Below the pieces are notes generated by a model. It saw nothing but the letters and a program-made list of their open reading frames with translations. It was not told where the DNA came from and did not search any database. Below, piece by piece: positions 1-7,270 of a DNA stretch of 18,906 nt (the first letter of the stretch is position 1; every line of letters starts with the position of its first letter). This stretch comes from JAFAXD01 sp035472475. Lineage in GTDB: Bacteria > Pseudomonadota > Alphaproteobacteria > Rhizobiales > Xanthobacteraceae. The translations under genes were made by a program, and so were the position numbers. Location: NCBI GenBank assembly GCA_035472475.1, contig DATIPA010000137.1, positions 1 through 18,906 on the forward strand. The letters are read 5' to 3'.

Positions 1-234
1 GCGGCTCTCGACCACATCGAAGCCCGCGCGCTTGAAAAGCGCCGTGACGGCGCGTGCGTCGTTGACCGGATTCGGGAGTTTGGGAACGTTCTGATAGGCG
101 GAATTGCCGATCACCAACGCCACCCGCTGGTCGGCTCGCGCGTCCGTCACGAACGCGATTGCGAAAATCAGGAAACCAAGAATACCGAAGCGCATGACCC
201 GCCGTGCCGTAACACCCCGGAAGCAAGGTAGCAT
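1..234 (-). CDS. Caspase-like (peptidase C14) secreted protein, N-terminal part only
   Basis: The minus strand encodes a signal peptide followed by a segment reading ...DQRVALVIGNSAYQ, then ...PNPVNDARAVTALFKRAGFDV. This is the first beta strand and helix of bacterial caspase-like (p20, peptidase C14 / metacaspase-type) domains. The catalytic His and Cys lie beyond the left edge, so activity cannot be judged. Two in-frame ATG starts are possible: position 234 (preceded by GGGAG four bases upstream, hence preferred) and position 195 (a conventional signal-peptide start with no clear ribosome site). The hydrophobic core is GILGFLIFAIAF, with likely cleavage after TDARA. In Hyphomicrobiales such proteins often carry C-terminal repeats or other domains, which cannot be seen here. 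The gene diverges from the response regulator at 495, with about 260 bp between them. Confidence 0.8.
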   Translation of the reverse strand, partial: MLPCFRGVTARRVMRFGILGFLIFAIAFVTDARADQRVALVIGNSAYQNVPKLPNPVNDARAVTALFKRAGFDVVESR

Positions 235-386
235 ACTGCTCCCGGCCGGAACAGATCGGGGGTGGGCGCGAGAACGCCAAAAACAGGTCGATGGCCGGCG
301 CGGCGCGGCGCCGCGGTGACCCGCCCCCGGGCGTTCGCCGACGCACCCGGCCGGGACCGACCAGGCTCGCCCCGTAATGCGGGCGC

Positions 387-410
387 CGCGCTGTGATTAA
401 TCGCAGCGCG
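387..410. promoter_or_regulatory. Operator-like palindrome 1 upstream of the response regulator
   Basis: A 24-bp dyad with a single mismatched pair, centred on TTAA between 398 and 399. Its core is CTGTGATTAATCGCAG (391-406), of the form CTGTGA-N4-TCRCAG. It lies about 85 bp upstream of the regulator's ATG. Its centre is exactly 22 bp, roughly two helical turns, from the next dyad. The N4 spacer differs from CRP (TGTGA-N6-TCACA) and FNR/FixK (TTGA-N6-TCAA) sites. The protein that binds it is not identified. Confidence 0.6.
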
Positions 411-412
411 AG

Positions 413-428
413 ACGTGATTGATCACAG
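413..428. promoter_or_regulatory. Operator-like dyad 2 upstream of the response regulator
   Basis: The sequence ACGTGATTGATCACAG holds the inner dyad GTGAT-N2-ATCAC, centred between 420 and 421. The right half GATCACAGTT (421-430) recurs identically at 4457-4466. Together with dyad 1 it forms a tandem pair on one face of the helix. Its position about 66 bp before the start codon, followed by a weak candidate -10 (TACCCT, 451-456), would suit a regulator contacting RNA polymerase. That geometry is inference only. Confidence 0.55.
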
Positions 429-494
429 TTTATTCCGGGGGCCGGCGCGGTACCCTCGGATGGGGACCTTGGCGACGCCATCCGGGGGGCTGGC

Positions 495-1100
495 ATGGCG
501 CTCTTGCGCAAAAAAATTTTGTGTATTGAAGATGATCGCGAGAGCGCGGCGCGGATCGCCGCAGCGCTCGCTGATCGGGGCTTTGAAATCGGCGTCGCCC
601 ATGACGGCCAAGACGGCCTGCTCGCAATCCTGAAGGACAAACCCGACCTGGTCCTGTGCGACGTCGGCGTACCGCGAATGTCCGGCTTTGAGGTGCTGGA
701 GCGTTTAAACGAGATCGCTCCGCGGCTTGGACGCATACCATTCGTTTTCCTGACCGCGTCGTCGGATCGCAAGAGCGAGCTCAAGGGACGTCAACTCGGC
801 GCCGACGATTACATCACCAAGCCAATCGATTTCGATCGGCTGACCTTGATCATCGAAGCCCGACTGGCTGGTGTCGCGCGCAACAAAGTCTGGCCGAGGC
901 AGGTGCAGCTCAATGAGCGCGAGATCGAAATACTGACCTGGGTGGCGCGCGGCAAGACCTCCCACCAGATCGCCCGCAAGCTGCACATGTCGAAACGAAC
1001 CGTTGATTTTCACGTCGACAACGCCCGCGTCAAACTCGGCGCGCAGACGCGGGCCGCGGCGGCGATTAAGGCGGCGATCGGGGGTCTGATCGAACCGTAG
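495..1100 (+). CDS. Two-component response regulator, REC plus LuxR/NarL-type HTH
   Basis: The 201-aa protein begins with a receiver domain (about residues 6-125). Its acidic pocket is E12-D13-D14, the phospho-acceptor D56 sits in CDVGVPRMSG, the switch residue is T87 (FLTAS), and K109 is in ITKP. The C-terminus (about 136-197) is a LuxR/NarL-type helix-turn-helix, LNEREIEILTWVARGKTS followed by IARKLHMSKRTVDFHV. It should therefore be a phosphorylation-controlled DNA-binding transcription factor in the cytoplasm. GGGGGG at 484-489, five bases before the ATG, supports the start. No histidine kinase lies in the window, so it is an orphan as far as can be seen. The two dyads upstream fit a 7-2-7 inverted heptamer layout, known for NarL-family regulators, so autoregulation is possible. 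It converges on the RND gene with only nine bases between the stop codons. Confidence 0.9.
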   Translation: MALLRKKILCIEDDRESAARIAAALADRGFEIGVAHDGQDGLLAILKDKPDLVLCDVGVPRMSGFEVLERLNEIAPRLGRIPFVFLTASSDRKSELKGRQLGADDYITKPIDFDRLTLIIEARLAGVARNKVWPRQVQLNEREIEILTWVARGKTSHQIARKLHMSKRTVDFHVDNARVKLGAQTRAAAAIKAAIGGLIEP

Positions 1101-1109
1101 ATGCCCGCG

Positions 1110-4100
1110 TCAGGCGTCTTGGGGCGCGCTTGCTGTCCCACCTTCGCGCCCCGATTCCACCCCACCCTCCCGAGTGAGGAAAAGGGTCTGCAGCGCAGGC
1201 ACAACGACGAGCATGATGAGCGGCCCAATCAGCATTCCGCCAACGACGACTGTCGCCAGCGGCCGCTGCACCTGACTGCCGATACCGGTGGAGACGGCGG
1301 CGGGCAAAAGCCCGATGCAGGCGGACAACGCCGTCATCAGCATCGGGCGCATGCGTTGCTCGGCGGCATAAAACATGGCTTCTATTGGATCAGTGGTGCT
1401 TTGCCTGACTTGATTGTAGTAGGTGATCACCAGAATCCCGTTCATCACCGATACGCCGAACAGCGACACAAACCCGATCGCTGACGAGATACTGAATTCC
1501 AACCCGGTCACGTAGAGCGCCAGCACGCCGCCCGCGACCGAGAACGGGATGCCGGCCAATGCTAACAGGCTGTCGCGCAACGAATTAAATAGTCCATAAA
1601 GCAAGGCGAGGATTAATATCAGCGCCACCGGCACGATGATCGCGAGCCGAGCCTTGGCCTGCTGCAGTTCTTCGAATTCGCCGGCCCATTCAATGCGATA
1701 TCCGGTCGGAAGTATGACATTGCGCGCGATCCGCCGCTGCGCCTCGGCAACCGTGCCGCCGAGGTCACGACCACGCACACTAAATTTGATCGGAATGAAT
1801 CGTTGATTGCGCTCACGGAAGATATACGACGCGCCGGTATCGAGCGTGATGGTGGCAAGGTCGCTCAGCGGGATATACGCATTACCGCCACCATTGGTAG
1901 AAACGCCAACCTTGATCCTGCCGACAATGTCGAGCTGATCGCGAAACTCGGGGGCAAGCCGAACCAGGACGCCGAACTGGCGGTCGCTCTCGAGGACAGT
2001 CGTGGCCACCGTGCCTCCCAGCGCCGCCTGTACAACGCTGTTTACGTCGCCGGCGTTGAGGCCGTAGCGCGCCGCCTTCTCGCGATCGACCGCAATGTTC
2101 AAGTTGGGTTGCCCGAGAACGCGAAAGATGCCGAGATCGTTCACGCCGTTGACCTGATCCATCTCGCGCAGGACCGCATCTGCGATCTTCTCCAGCATCG
2201 CTAGGTCGGGGCCGATGATTTTGACGGCGTTGGCGCCCTTCACGCCGGATAGTCCTTCCTCGACGTTGTCCTGGATGTACTGGGAAAAGTTGAACCCAAT
2301 TCCAGTAAATTCGTTCGAGAATTCGTTTTGCAGGTCTTCAATCAGCTTGTCCTTCGTCATGCCCGAGGGCCATTCGTCGAACGGCTTGAGCGGCGCGAAG
2401 AACTCGGCGTTGAAGAAACCAGCGGCGTCGCTGCCGTTGTCCGGACGGCCGTGCTGGGAGACAACGGTGATGACCTCCGGGTGTCGCAGCAGGATCTCGC
2501 GAATCCTGTTGACGTACGGGACGCCCGCCTCGAGCGAGATCGTGGGTGGCATCGCCGCGCGGATCCAAAGATTGCCTTCCTCTAGGTGTGGCAGGAATTC
2601 GGTTCCGAGCCGTGGAATCAAAAGACCGGTTGCGAGCAGGAACCCAACCGCTCCGGCCACCATGGTCTTGCGGTGCGACAGAGCCCAACGCAGAACCGGC
2701 GTATAGGCCGCCCGTAGCGCGCGCACGACGAGCGTTTCGACCTCGTTCACTTCCTCCGGAATCACCAGCGACGCGAGCACCGGAGTAACCGTGAAGGTCG
2801 CGATCAAGGCACCGACCATCGCAAACCCGTAGGTCCGCGCCATCGGATTGAAGATCTGGCCCTCCACGCCCTGCATGGTGAACAGCGGAATGAACGCGGC
2901 GACCGTGATGGTTGCGGAGAAGAATATCGCCTTGTCGACCTCGAGCGCACTGATCAGGATCAGCCGCAGGCGATCGGTCCATGTGTGCGGGCTTGCAGCA
3001 TCTCGCACAGTGGTCGGATCCGGCCCCCAGCGTTGTTCAGCGAGACTACGCAGCAAAGCCTGACGCTGTTCGGGGCTCGCTTGCAAATTGCGAAATAGGT
3101 TTTCGACCAGGATTACCGCCGAATCCACGATGATGCCGAAGTCGACGGCGCCAACCGACAGCAGGTTGGCGTCTTGCCCCAGCAGAACCAGGATGATGAC
3201 ACTGAAGAACAGGGCAAACGGGATGTTGACTCCCACGATGATGGCGCTGCGCAAATCGCCCAAAAAGATCCACTGGACAAAGAAAACAAGCAGGCAACCG
3301 AAGACGAGATTGTGCAGAACGGTCCGCGTGGTGACTGACACCAGTGTGGTGCGGTCGTAGAACGGGACGAGCTTTACCCCGGGCGGCAGCGTGCCATCGC
3401 TGTTGAGCCTCTCGACGGCGGCCTCGATACGGGGAACCACGTCGTTCGTGTGCAGCGTGCGGTTCATGACCACGATCGCCTCGACGATGTCGTTCTGATC
3501 GTCGCGACCGGCCTGGCCCAGCCTCGGCACATAGCCGACGTAGACCTTGCCGACGTTCTTAATTTGCACCGGGATGCCGTTGAATTGGCCCAGCACGATG
3601 TTTTCAATGTCGTGAACCCGATAGCCTTGGGTGAGATCCTGGCTGCCGCCGTCATCGATGAGGCCAATGCCGCGCACGTTAACCGATTGCTGTCCGAAGT
3701 TGATCGTGCGACCGCCGACATTGATGTTGGCATTGCCGATCGCGGCCAGCACCTGCGGCAGCGTCACGCCGTAGGCATCGAGCTTGTTGAGATCGATGTC
3801 GACATTGAATTCCTTCGTCGTTCCGCCCCAGGTGTTGACCTGGACGACGCCTTCGACGGTGAGCAAGCGCCGCTGCACGATCCAGTCCTGGACCGTGCGC
3901 AGATTGGTCAGCCCGAAATGTGGAGGGCCGACGAGTTGATAACGGTAGACCTCGCCGACCAGGCTCGAACCCTGAATCTGGGGCGTAACACCATTTGGAA
4001 GCGAGACGTTCTGCTGCAGGCTGATCGCTGCCTGCGTTAATGCAAAATAGTAGTCCACTCCGTACTTGAATGTGACGCGAACAAACGAGAGACCGTAAAA

Positions 4101-4358
4101 CGAGGTGGAGCGGATGATGTCGACGCCGGGCGTGGCCGCGAGGCCAACCTCCATTGGGATCGTATAGTAGCGCTCCATCTCCTCGGCCGAGAGACCGGAG
4201 GCCTGCGCGGTGATTTCAAGAATCACCGGGGCCGGATTTGGGTAGGCCTCGATGTTGAGCCGCGTGAACGCAAACGCGCCGACTGCGACAAACACCAGCA
4301 CACACACGAGGATGATCGGACGCCGCGTCAGTCCGAAGACAAGCAGCCCTTTGAGCAC
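1110..4358 (-). CDS. CusA/CzcA-like RND efflux permease
   Basis: This is an inner-membrane proton-driven RND pump subunit of about 1082 aa, the usual length of heavy-metal efflux permeases. An N-terminal membrane segment (residues 13-31) is followed by the porter domain starting NIEAYPNPAPVILEIT. The TM4 signature DFGIIVDSAVILVEN (406-420) closely matches the HME-type DFGxxVDGxxxxxEN motif, with Ser replacing Gly. Typical CusA-like stretches include TSFYGLSFVRVTFKYGVDYY and LGDLRSAIIVG. A cytoplasmic segment of about 50 residues after TM4 (421-470) looks longer than in classical CusA. The start is taken as GTG at 4358, at the natural membrane-segment boundary, although no strong ribosome site precedes it; the reading frame stays open upstream to 4625. 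No membrane-fusion or outer-membrane partner lies nearby, so they must be elsewhere or shared. The substrate is unknown; metal ions are the family expectation. Confidence 0.85.
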   Translation of the reverse strand: MLKGLLVFGLTRRPIILVCVLVFVAVGAFAFTRLNIEAYPNPAPVILEITAQASGLSAEEMERYYTIPMEVGLAATPGVDIIRSTSFYGLSFVRVTFKYGVDYYFALTQAAISLQQNVSLPNGVTPQIQGSSLVGEVYRYQLVGPPHFGLTNLRTVQDWIVQRRLLTVEGVVQVNTWGGTTKEFNVDIDLNKLDAYGVTLPQVLAAIGNANINVGGRTINFGQQSVNVRGIGLIDDGGSQDLTQGYRVHDIENIVLGQFNGIPVQIKNVGKVYVGYVPRLGQAGRDDQNDIVEAIVVMNRTLHTNDVVPRIEAAVERLNSDGTLPPGVKLVPFYDRTTLVSVTTRTVLHNLVFGCLLVFFVQWIFLGDLRSAIIVGVNIPFALFFSVIILVLLGQDANLLSVGAVDFGIIVDSAVILVENLFRNLQASPEQRQALLRSLAEQRWGPDPTTVRDAASPHTWTDRLRLILISALEVDKAIFFSATITVAAFIPLFTMQGVEGQIFNPMARTYGFAMVGALIATFTVTPVLASLVIPEEVNEVETLVVRALRAAYTPVLRWALSHRKTMVAGAVGFLLATGLLIPRLGTEFLPHLEEGNLWIRAAMPPTISLEAGVPYVNRIREILLRHPEVITVVSQHGRPDNGSDAAGFFNAEFFAPLKPFDEWPSGMTKDKLIEDLQNEFSNEFTGIGFNFSQYIQDNVEEGLSGVKGANAVKIIGPDLAMLEKIADAVLREMDQVNGVNDLGIFRVLGQPNLNIAVDREKAARYGLNAGDVNSVVQAALGGTVATTVLESDRQFGVLVRLAPEFRDQLDIVGRIKVGVSTNGGGNAYIPLSDLATITLDTGASYIFRERNQRFIPIKFSVRGRDLGGTVAEAQRRIARNVILPTGYRIEWAGEFEELQQAKARLAIIVPVALILILALLYGLFNSLRDSLLALAGIPFSVAGGVLALYVTGLEFSISSAIGFVSLFGVSVMNGILVITYYNQVRQSTTDPIEAMFYAAEQRMRPMLMTALSACIGLLPAAVSTGIGSQVQRPLATVVVGGMLIGPLIMLVVVPALQTLFLTREGGVESGREGGTASAPQDA
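1121..1152. other. GC hairpin at the convergent 3' ends of the regulator and RND genes
   Basis: GGGGCGCG (1121-1128) and CGCGCCCC (1145-1152) are perfect 8-bp arms around a 16-base loop, just past the regulator stop and within the last codons of the RND gene. No T-tract follows on either strand, so it is not a standard intrinsic terminator. It could still end or stabilise the regulator transcript. Confidence 0.3.
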
Positions 4359-4426
4359 AGCGGTAGATCTTCGCTCGTTGAACGCAGGATTTTTGGGATG
4401 GTGGCCGCGGCCCCGGTAGCGGTCTA

Positions 4427-4442
4427 CTGTGAAGAGTCGCGC
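4427..4442. promoter_or_regulatory. Operator-like dyad, first of the pair between RND and ABC genes
   Basis: CTGTGAAGAGTCGCGC matches the form of operator 1 (CTGTGA-N4-TCGC), with a weaker right half. On its own it would be easy to dismiss. It stands exactly 22 bp from the stronger dyad at 4449, the same spacing as the regulator's pair, in the same order and orientation. Confidence 0.5.
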
Positions 4443-4448
4443 CGGGCG

Positions 4449-4464
4449 CTGTGAAAGATCACAG
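4449..4464. promoter_or_regulatory. Operator-like dyad, second of the pair between RND and ABC genes
   Basis: CTGTGAAAGATCACAG has perfect 6-bp arms (CTGTGA / TCACAG) around a 4-base centre. It lies 85 bp upstream of the ABC ATPase ATG and about 90 bp upstream of the proposed RND start. It could therefore control either gene or both. The right half GATCACAGTT is identical to that of operator 2 before the response regulator. Confidence 0.6.
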
Positions 4465-4548
4465 TTCGGGCTCAGTGGGTCGCGGCCAGCGGGTAGGAAC
4501 ATTGAGGCGAAGGCGCTAGGTTGTCGCTTCGAGCCAAGGACCTGCCTC

Positions 4549-5880
4549 ATGAGCGCGCCAGTCGCCGAAACCGCCCGCGTCGCCGCCGGCGCGCCGCTCG
4601 TCGAGGTCGACCGTGTTTGCCGCACCTACCACAAGGGCGGGGGCAGCGATCTCCTTGTCCTCGACAACGTGTCGCTTTCTTTGCGGCGCAACGAGATCGT
4701 GTCGCTGCTCGGCCGATCGGGCAGTGGCAAATCCACGCTGCTGCGCATCATCGCCGGTCTCATGCCCCCGACCAGCGGAACGGTGAAGATCGGCGGCGAG
4801 CCCGTGACCGGTCCGGCACGCCAGGTCGCGATGGTGTTCCAGAGCTTCGCGCTGTTCCCGTGGCTGACCGTATTGCAGAACGTTGAGATCGGGCTCGAAG
4901 CCCAGGGGCTCGCGCCCGACGAGCGCAAGAAGCGGGCGCTCGCCGCCATCGATCTGATCGGGCTGGACGGCTTTGAGAGCGCCTACCCCAAGGAGCTCTC
5001 GGGCGGCATGCGCCAGCGCGTCGGCCTCGCACGTGCCTTGGTGGTGCATCCCAAGGTTTTGTTGATGGACGAGCCGTTCTCGGCGCTTGACGTGCTGACG
5101 GCGGAGACCTTGCGTACCGATCTGCTCGACCTGTGGGCGGAAGGACGCATGCCGATCTCGTCCATCCTGCTAGTGACCCACAATATCGAAGAGGCGGTCC
5201 TGATGTCGGACCGCATCCTCGTGTTCTCGTCGAACCCCGGCCGCATCACCGCCGAGATCAAGGTCGACCTTGCGCAGCCGCGCAATCGGCTCGACCCGCT
5301 GTTCCGCGAGTTGGTGGACGAAATCTACGCGCGCATGACCATGCGGCCGATCAGCAAGCCGACGCGCGACGGGCATTTCCCCGGGACCGGGATTGCGCTC
5401 GTTCTGCCGGACGTTTCAACCAACATCATGTCGGGCCTGATCGAGGCCCTGGCGGCGGAGCCGTACAACGGTCGGGCGGATCTGCCGTTGCTTGCCGCAC
5501 GTCTGCAAATGGAGATCGACGATCTGTTTCCGATCGCCGAAACGCTGCAGCTGCTGCGGTTTGCCGAAGTCGAGGAAGGCGACATTCGCCTGACCGAGGC
5601 CGGATTGCGGTTTGCGCAGGCCGACGTCGACGAGCGCAAACGGTTGTTTGCGCACCATCTCATCACCTACGTGCCGCTCGCCGCGCACATCAAGCGCGTG
5701 CTCGACGAGCGCGCGTCGCATCGCGCTCCGGCGACACGCTTTCGCGATGAACTCGAAGATTATATGTCCGAGGAATTCGCGGAGCGAACGCTGTGGGCCG
5801 TGATCAACTGGGCCCGTTACGCCGAAGTCTTTGCGTATGCCGAGGATGCGGGCGTTCTGAGCCTCGACAACCCGGCCTGA
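4549..5880 (+). CDS. ABC transporter ATPase, nitrate/sulfonate type, with AAA-associated C-terminal domain
   Basis: The 443-aa cytoplasmic ATPase has Walker A GRSGSGKST (55-63), Q-loop Q98 in VFQSFALFPW, signature LSGGMRQR (150-157), Walker B LLMDEPFSALD (171-181) and switch H211. The sequence resembles the NrtD/SsuB/TauB group, which energises uptake of nitrate, sulfonates or similar anions. After about residue 285 it carries an extra domain of about 160 residues (...LPDVSTNIMSGLIEALA onward). This resembles the AAA-associated C-terminal domain often fused to such ATPases in alphaproteobacteria. The ATG at 4549 has AAGGA eight bases upstream; the frame is open further upstream, but that part overlaps the operators. 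No permease or binding protein adjoins it, so its partners are elsewhere. The paired dyads at 4427-4464 lie just upstream. It ends directly against the oppositely oriented small gene at 5881. Confidence 0.88.
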   Translation: MSAPVAETARVAAGAPLVEVDRVCRTYHKGGGSDLLVLDNVSLSLRRNEIVSLLGRSGSGKSTLLRIIAGLMPPTSGTVKIGGEPVTGPARQVAMVFQSFALFPWLTVLQNVEIGLEAQGLAPDERKKRALAAIDLIGLDGFESAYPKELSGGMRQRVGLARALVVHPKVLLMDEPFSALDVLTAETLRTDLLDLWAEGRMPISSILLVTHNIEEAVLMSDRILVFSSNPGRITAEIKVDLAQPRNRLDPLFRELVDEIYARMTMRPISKPTRDGHFPGTGIALVLPDVSTNIMSGLIEALAAEPYNGRADLPLLAARLQMEIDDLFPIAETLQLLRFAEVEEGDIRLTEAGLRFAQADVDERKRLFAHHLITYVPLAAHIKRVLDERASHRAPATRFRDELEDYMSEEFAERTLWAVINWARYAEVFAYAEDAGVLSLDNPA

Positions 5881-6078
5881 TCAGTCGCGATCGAACGCGA
5901 GCGCAAAGTGTTTTTGCTTATCGGCCTGCTTATCAGCGTCGTGCTTGGTCTCAGCGCGATAGCGAACAGCGGCCGCCACCGCTGAAATTCCGATCTCGCC
6001 ATAACGGCGGTCCAGTTCGACGCGCCCGCGCTCCTGCCGCTTGTCACCCGTTGCTTGCGGCTGCTTGTTTCGTTGCAT
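5881..6078 (-). CDS. Small hypothetical protein, 65 aa
   Basis: A short, charged, soluble protein starting MQRNKQPQATGDKRQERGRV, with a central ELDRRYGEIGISAVAAAVRY and a Lys/Asp-rich tail. There is no signal peptide or membrane segment. The start at 6078 is preceded by GGAGGG four bases upstream, a strong ribosome site that argues for a real gene. An ATG at 6093 has a weaker context. I believe similar short proteins with 'RYGEIGI(S/A)AVAAA' occur as conserved hypotheticals in Bradyrhizobium relatives, but no function is known to me. Its stop codon abuts the stop of the ABC ATPase, so transcripts converge with no spacer. Confidence 0.65.
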   Translation of the reverse strand: MQRNKQPQATGDKRQERGRVELDRRYGEIGISAVAAAVRYRAETKHDADKQADKQKHFALAFDRD

Positions 6079-6524
6079 TGTGCCCTCCGACATTGTTTTC
6101 CAGAGCCCCACCCTGCTCTGATTGAATCGAGCCCGCTGGTAGGTCGTGCAAGCGGCCGAAATTGGCAACAAAGTGTGCCTCTTCGTGACCATTTCGGGCC
6201 CAAGCCGTGATGCCCTAACAATCGCCCCGCCCCGGTTAACAGTTCCAAAACGCCGGGCGATTACCCTTGGACTGCCGACGGCGAAACCCGGCCGGAACCT
6301 GACTTGTCCACTGGCACAGCGCCGAAATGCCCACGAAATGCGCAAAAGCGGCGCAGAGGTGCGGTATTCCTGCAACACGTTTCAACGGATGCAGTCCGGC
6401 AGGGTCGACAGAACTGGAACGCTGGGGCGGTTTTGGCTAAGTACCGATGACGACCTTCGAGTCGAGCGCGCAGTTTGTTGCAAAGCAGCATCAGCGGCCG
6501 GCGGAGAACACAGGGGTGTGGGTC
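6079..6524. other. Intergenic region without a recognisable gene (446 bp)
   Basis: This stretch separates the divergent 65-aa gene and the L,D-transpeptidase and must hold both promoters. No convincing -35/-10 pair or protein-coding signal was found. It contains one perfect 8-bp inverted repeat, AATCGCCC (6220-6227) and GGGCGATT (6255-6262), with a 27-base loop, and a short direct repeat CGAAATGC near 6330. The open frames crossing it show no family resemblance and no ribosome sites. Confidence 0.6.
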
Positions 6525-7199
6525 ATGGCTACGAGGGCGGTAGCGTTCGTCGCGCTGGGGCTTGGGTTGATGCTCGGCGGCTGCATGCAGTCGGTCGTGG
6601 AGCAGGCTTCCGACGTCAATATGAAGCCGCGCGATCGCCAATTGCTCGCCAACGCACCCTACGCGCAGGTCTCAATTCCTGAGGAATACCGCCGCCACAT
6701 CGTGAGCTATCACCGCAAGGAATCGGCAGGAACGATCGTCGTCGATTCTGACTCGCGCTTCCTCTACTACGTGCTGCCGCAGGGCCAGGCGATCCGATAT
6801 GGCATCACGGTCGGCGAAGATGCCCTGCGCTGGTCCGGCGTGGCCAAGGTCGGCAACATGACCGAATGGCCGGGCTGGACCCCGACGCCGAGCGAGCATG
6901 CGCGCCTCGGTCCGCTCCCGGCGCACGTCAGCGGCGGCCCGCACAACCCGATGGGCGCGCGCGCGCTCTATCTCTATGAAAGCGGCAAGGACACCTTGTA
7001 TCGCATCCACGGCACCAACCAGCCGGAATACATCGGACATGCGATCTCGTCGGGCTGCATCCGCATGACCAACGAGGACGCGATCGACCTCTACAACCGC
7101 GTGAAAATCGGGACGCCGGTCGTGGTGCTTGCGCGCGGACAGGGCGATGGCTCGTACCGACCGCAAGCGTCATACCAGGGCGGTAACGCGAGCTGGTAA
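6525..7199 (+). CDS. L,D-transpeptidase lipoprotein (YkuD domain)
   Basis: The 224-aa protein starts with a lipoprotein signal, MATRAVAFVALGLGLMLGGC, with lipobox LGGC and lipidated C20. It is therefore predicted to be membrane-anchored in the periplasm. The YkuD catalytic motif is clear: IHGTNQPEYIGHAISSGCIRM, with H162, H172 and nucleophile C178. Such enzymes form 3-3 cross-links in peptidoglycan or attach proteins to it. A segment with NMTEWPGWTPTP is typical of the ErfK/YbiS/YcfS/YnhG group in Rhizobiales. The ATG at 6525 is chosen because it places the signal peptide first; the frame is open to 6447, but that extension would bury the signal. A G-rich stretch precedes it. The gene is monocistronic, with a hairpin terminator downstream. 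Confidence 0.92.
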   Translation: MATRAVAFVALGLGLMLGGCMQSVVEQASDVNMKPRDRQLLANAPYAQVSIPEEYRRHIVSYHRKESAGTIVVDSDSRFLYYVLPQGQAIRYGITVGEDALRWSGVAKVGNMTEWPGWTPTPSEHARLGPLPAHVSGGPHNPMGARALYLYESGKDTLYRIHGTNQPEYIGHAISSGCIRMTNEDAIDLYNRVKIGTPVVVLARGQGDGSYRPQASYQGGNASW

Positions 7200-7239
7200 C
7201 CGGAATTATTTATCGCCGCGAGATTTGGGGGCACACAGA

Positions 7240-7269
7240 CGGCGCCGCGTTTGCGGCGCTGTTGCTTTT
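7240..7269 (+). terminator. Rho-independent terminator of the L,D-transpeptidase gene
   Basis: CGGCGCCGC (7240-7248), loop GTTT, GCGGCGCTG (7253-7261): a 9-bp stem with one G-T wobble. It is followed by TTGCTTTTA, a modest T-rich tract. It lies 41 bp after the stop codon. Confidence 0.65.
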
Positions 7270-7270
7270 A

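Noticed and set aside
391..428. CRP or FNR/FixK binding sites upstream of the response regulator
   Set aside because: CRP and FNR sites have half-sites separated by six bases. These dyads, and the two near 4450, consistently have four, so a different regulator is more likely.
4359..4625. N-terminal extension of the RND reading frame by 89 codons
   Set aside because: The extra residues are Arg/Pro/Ser-rich, resemble no RND protein, run through the operator pair, and overlap the start of the divergent ABC ATPase. The membrane segment starts naturally at 4358.
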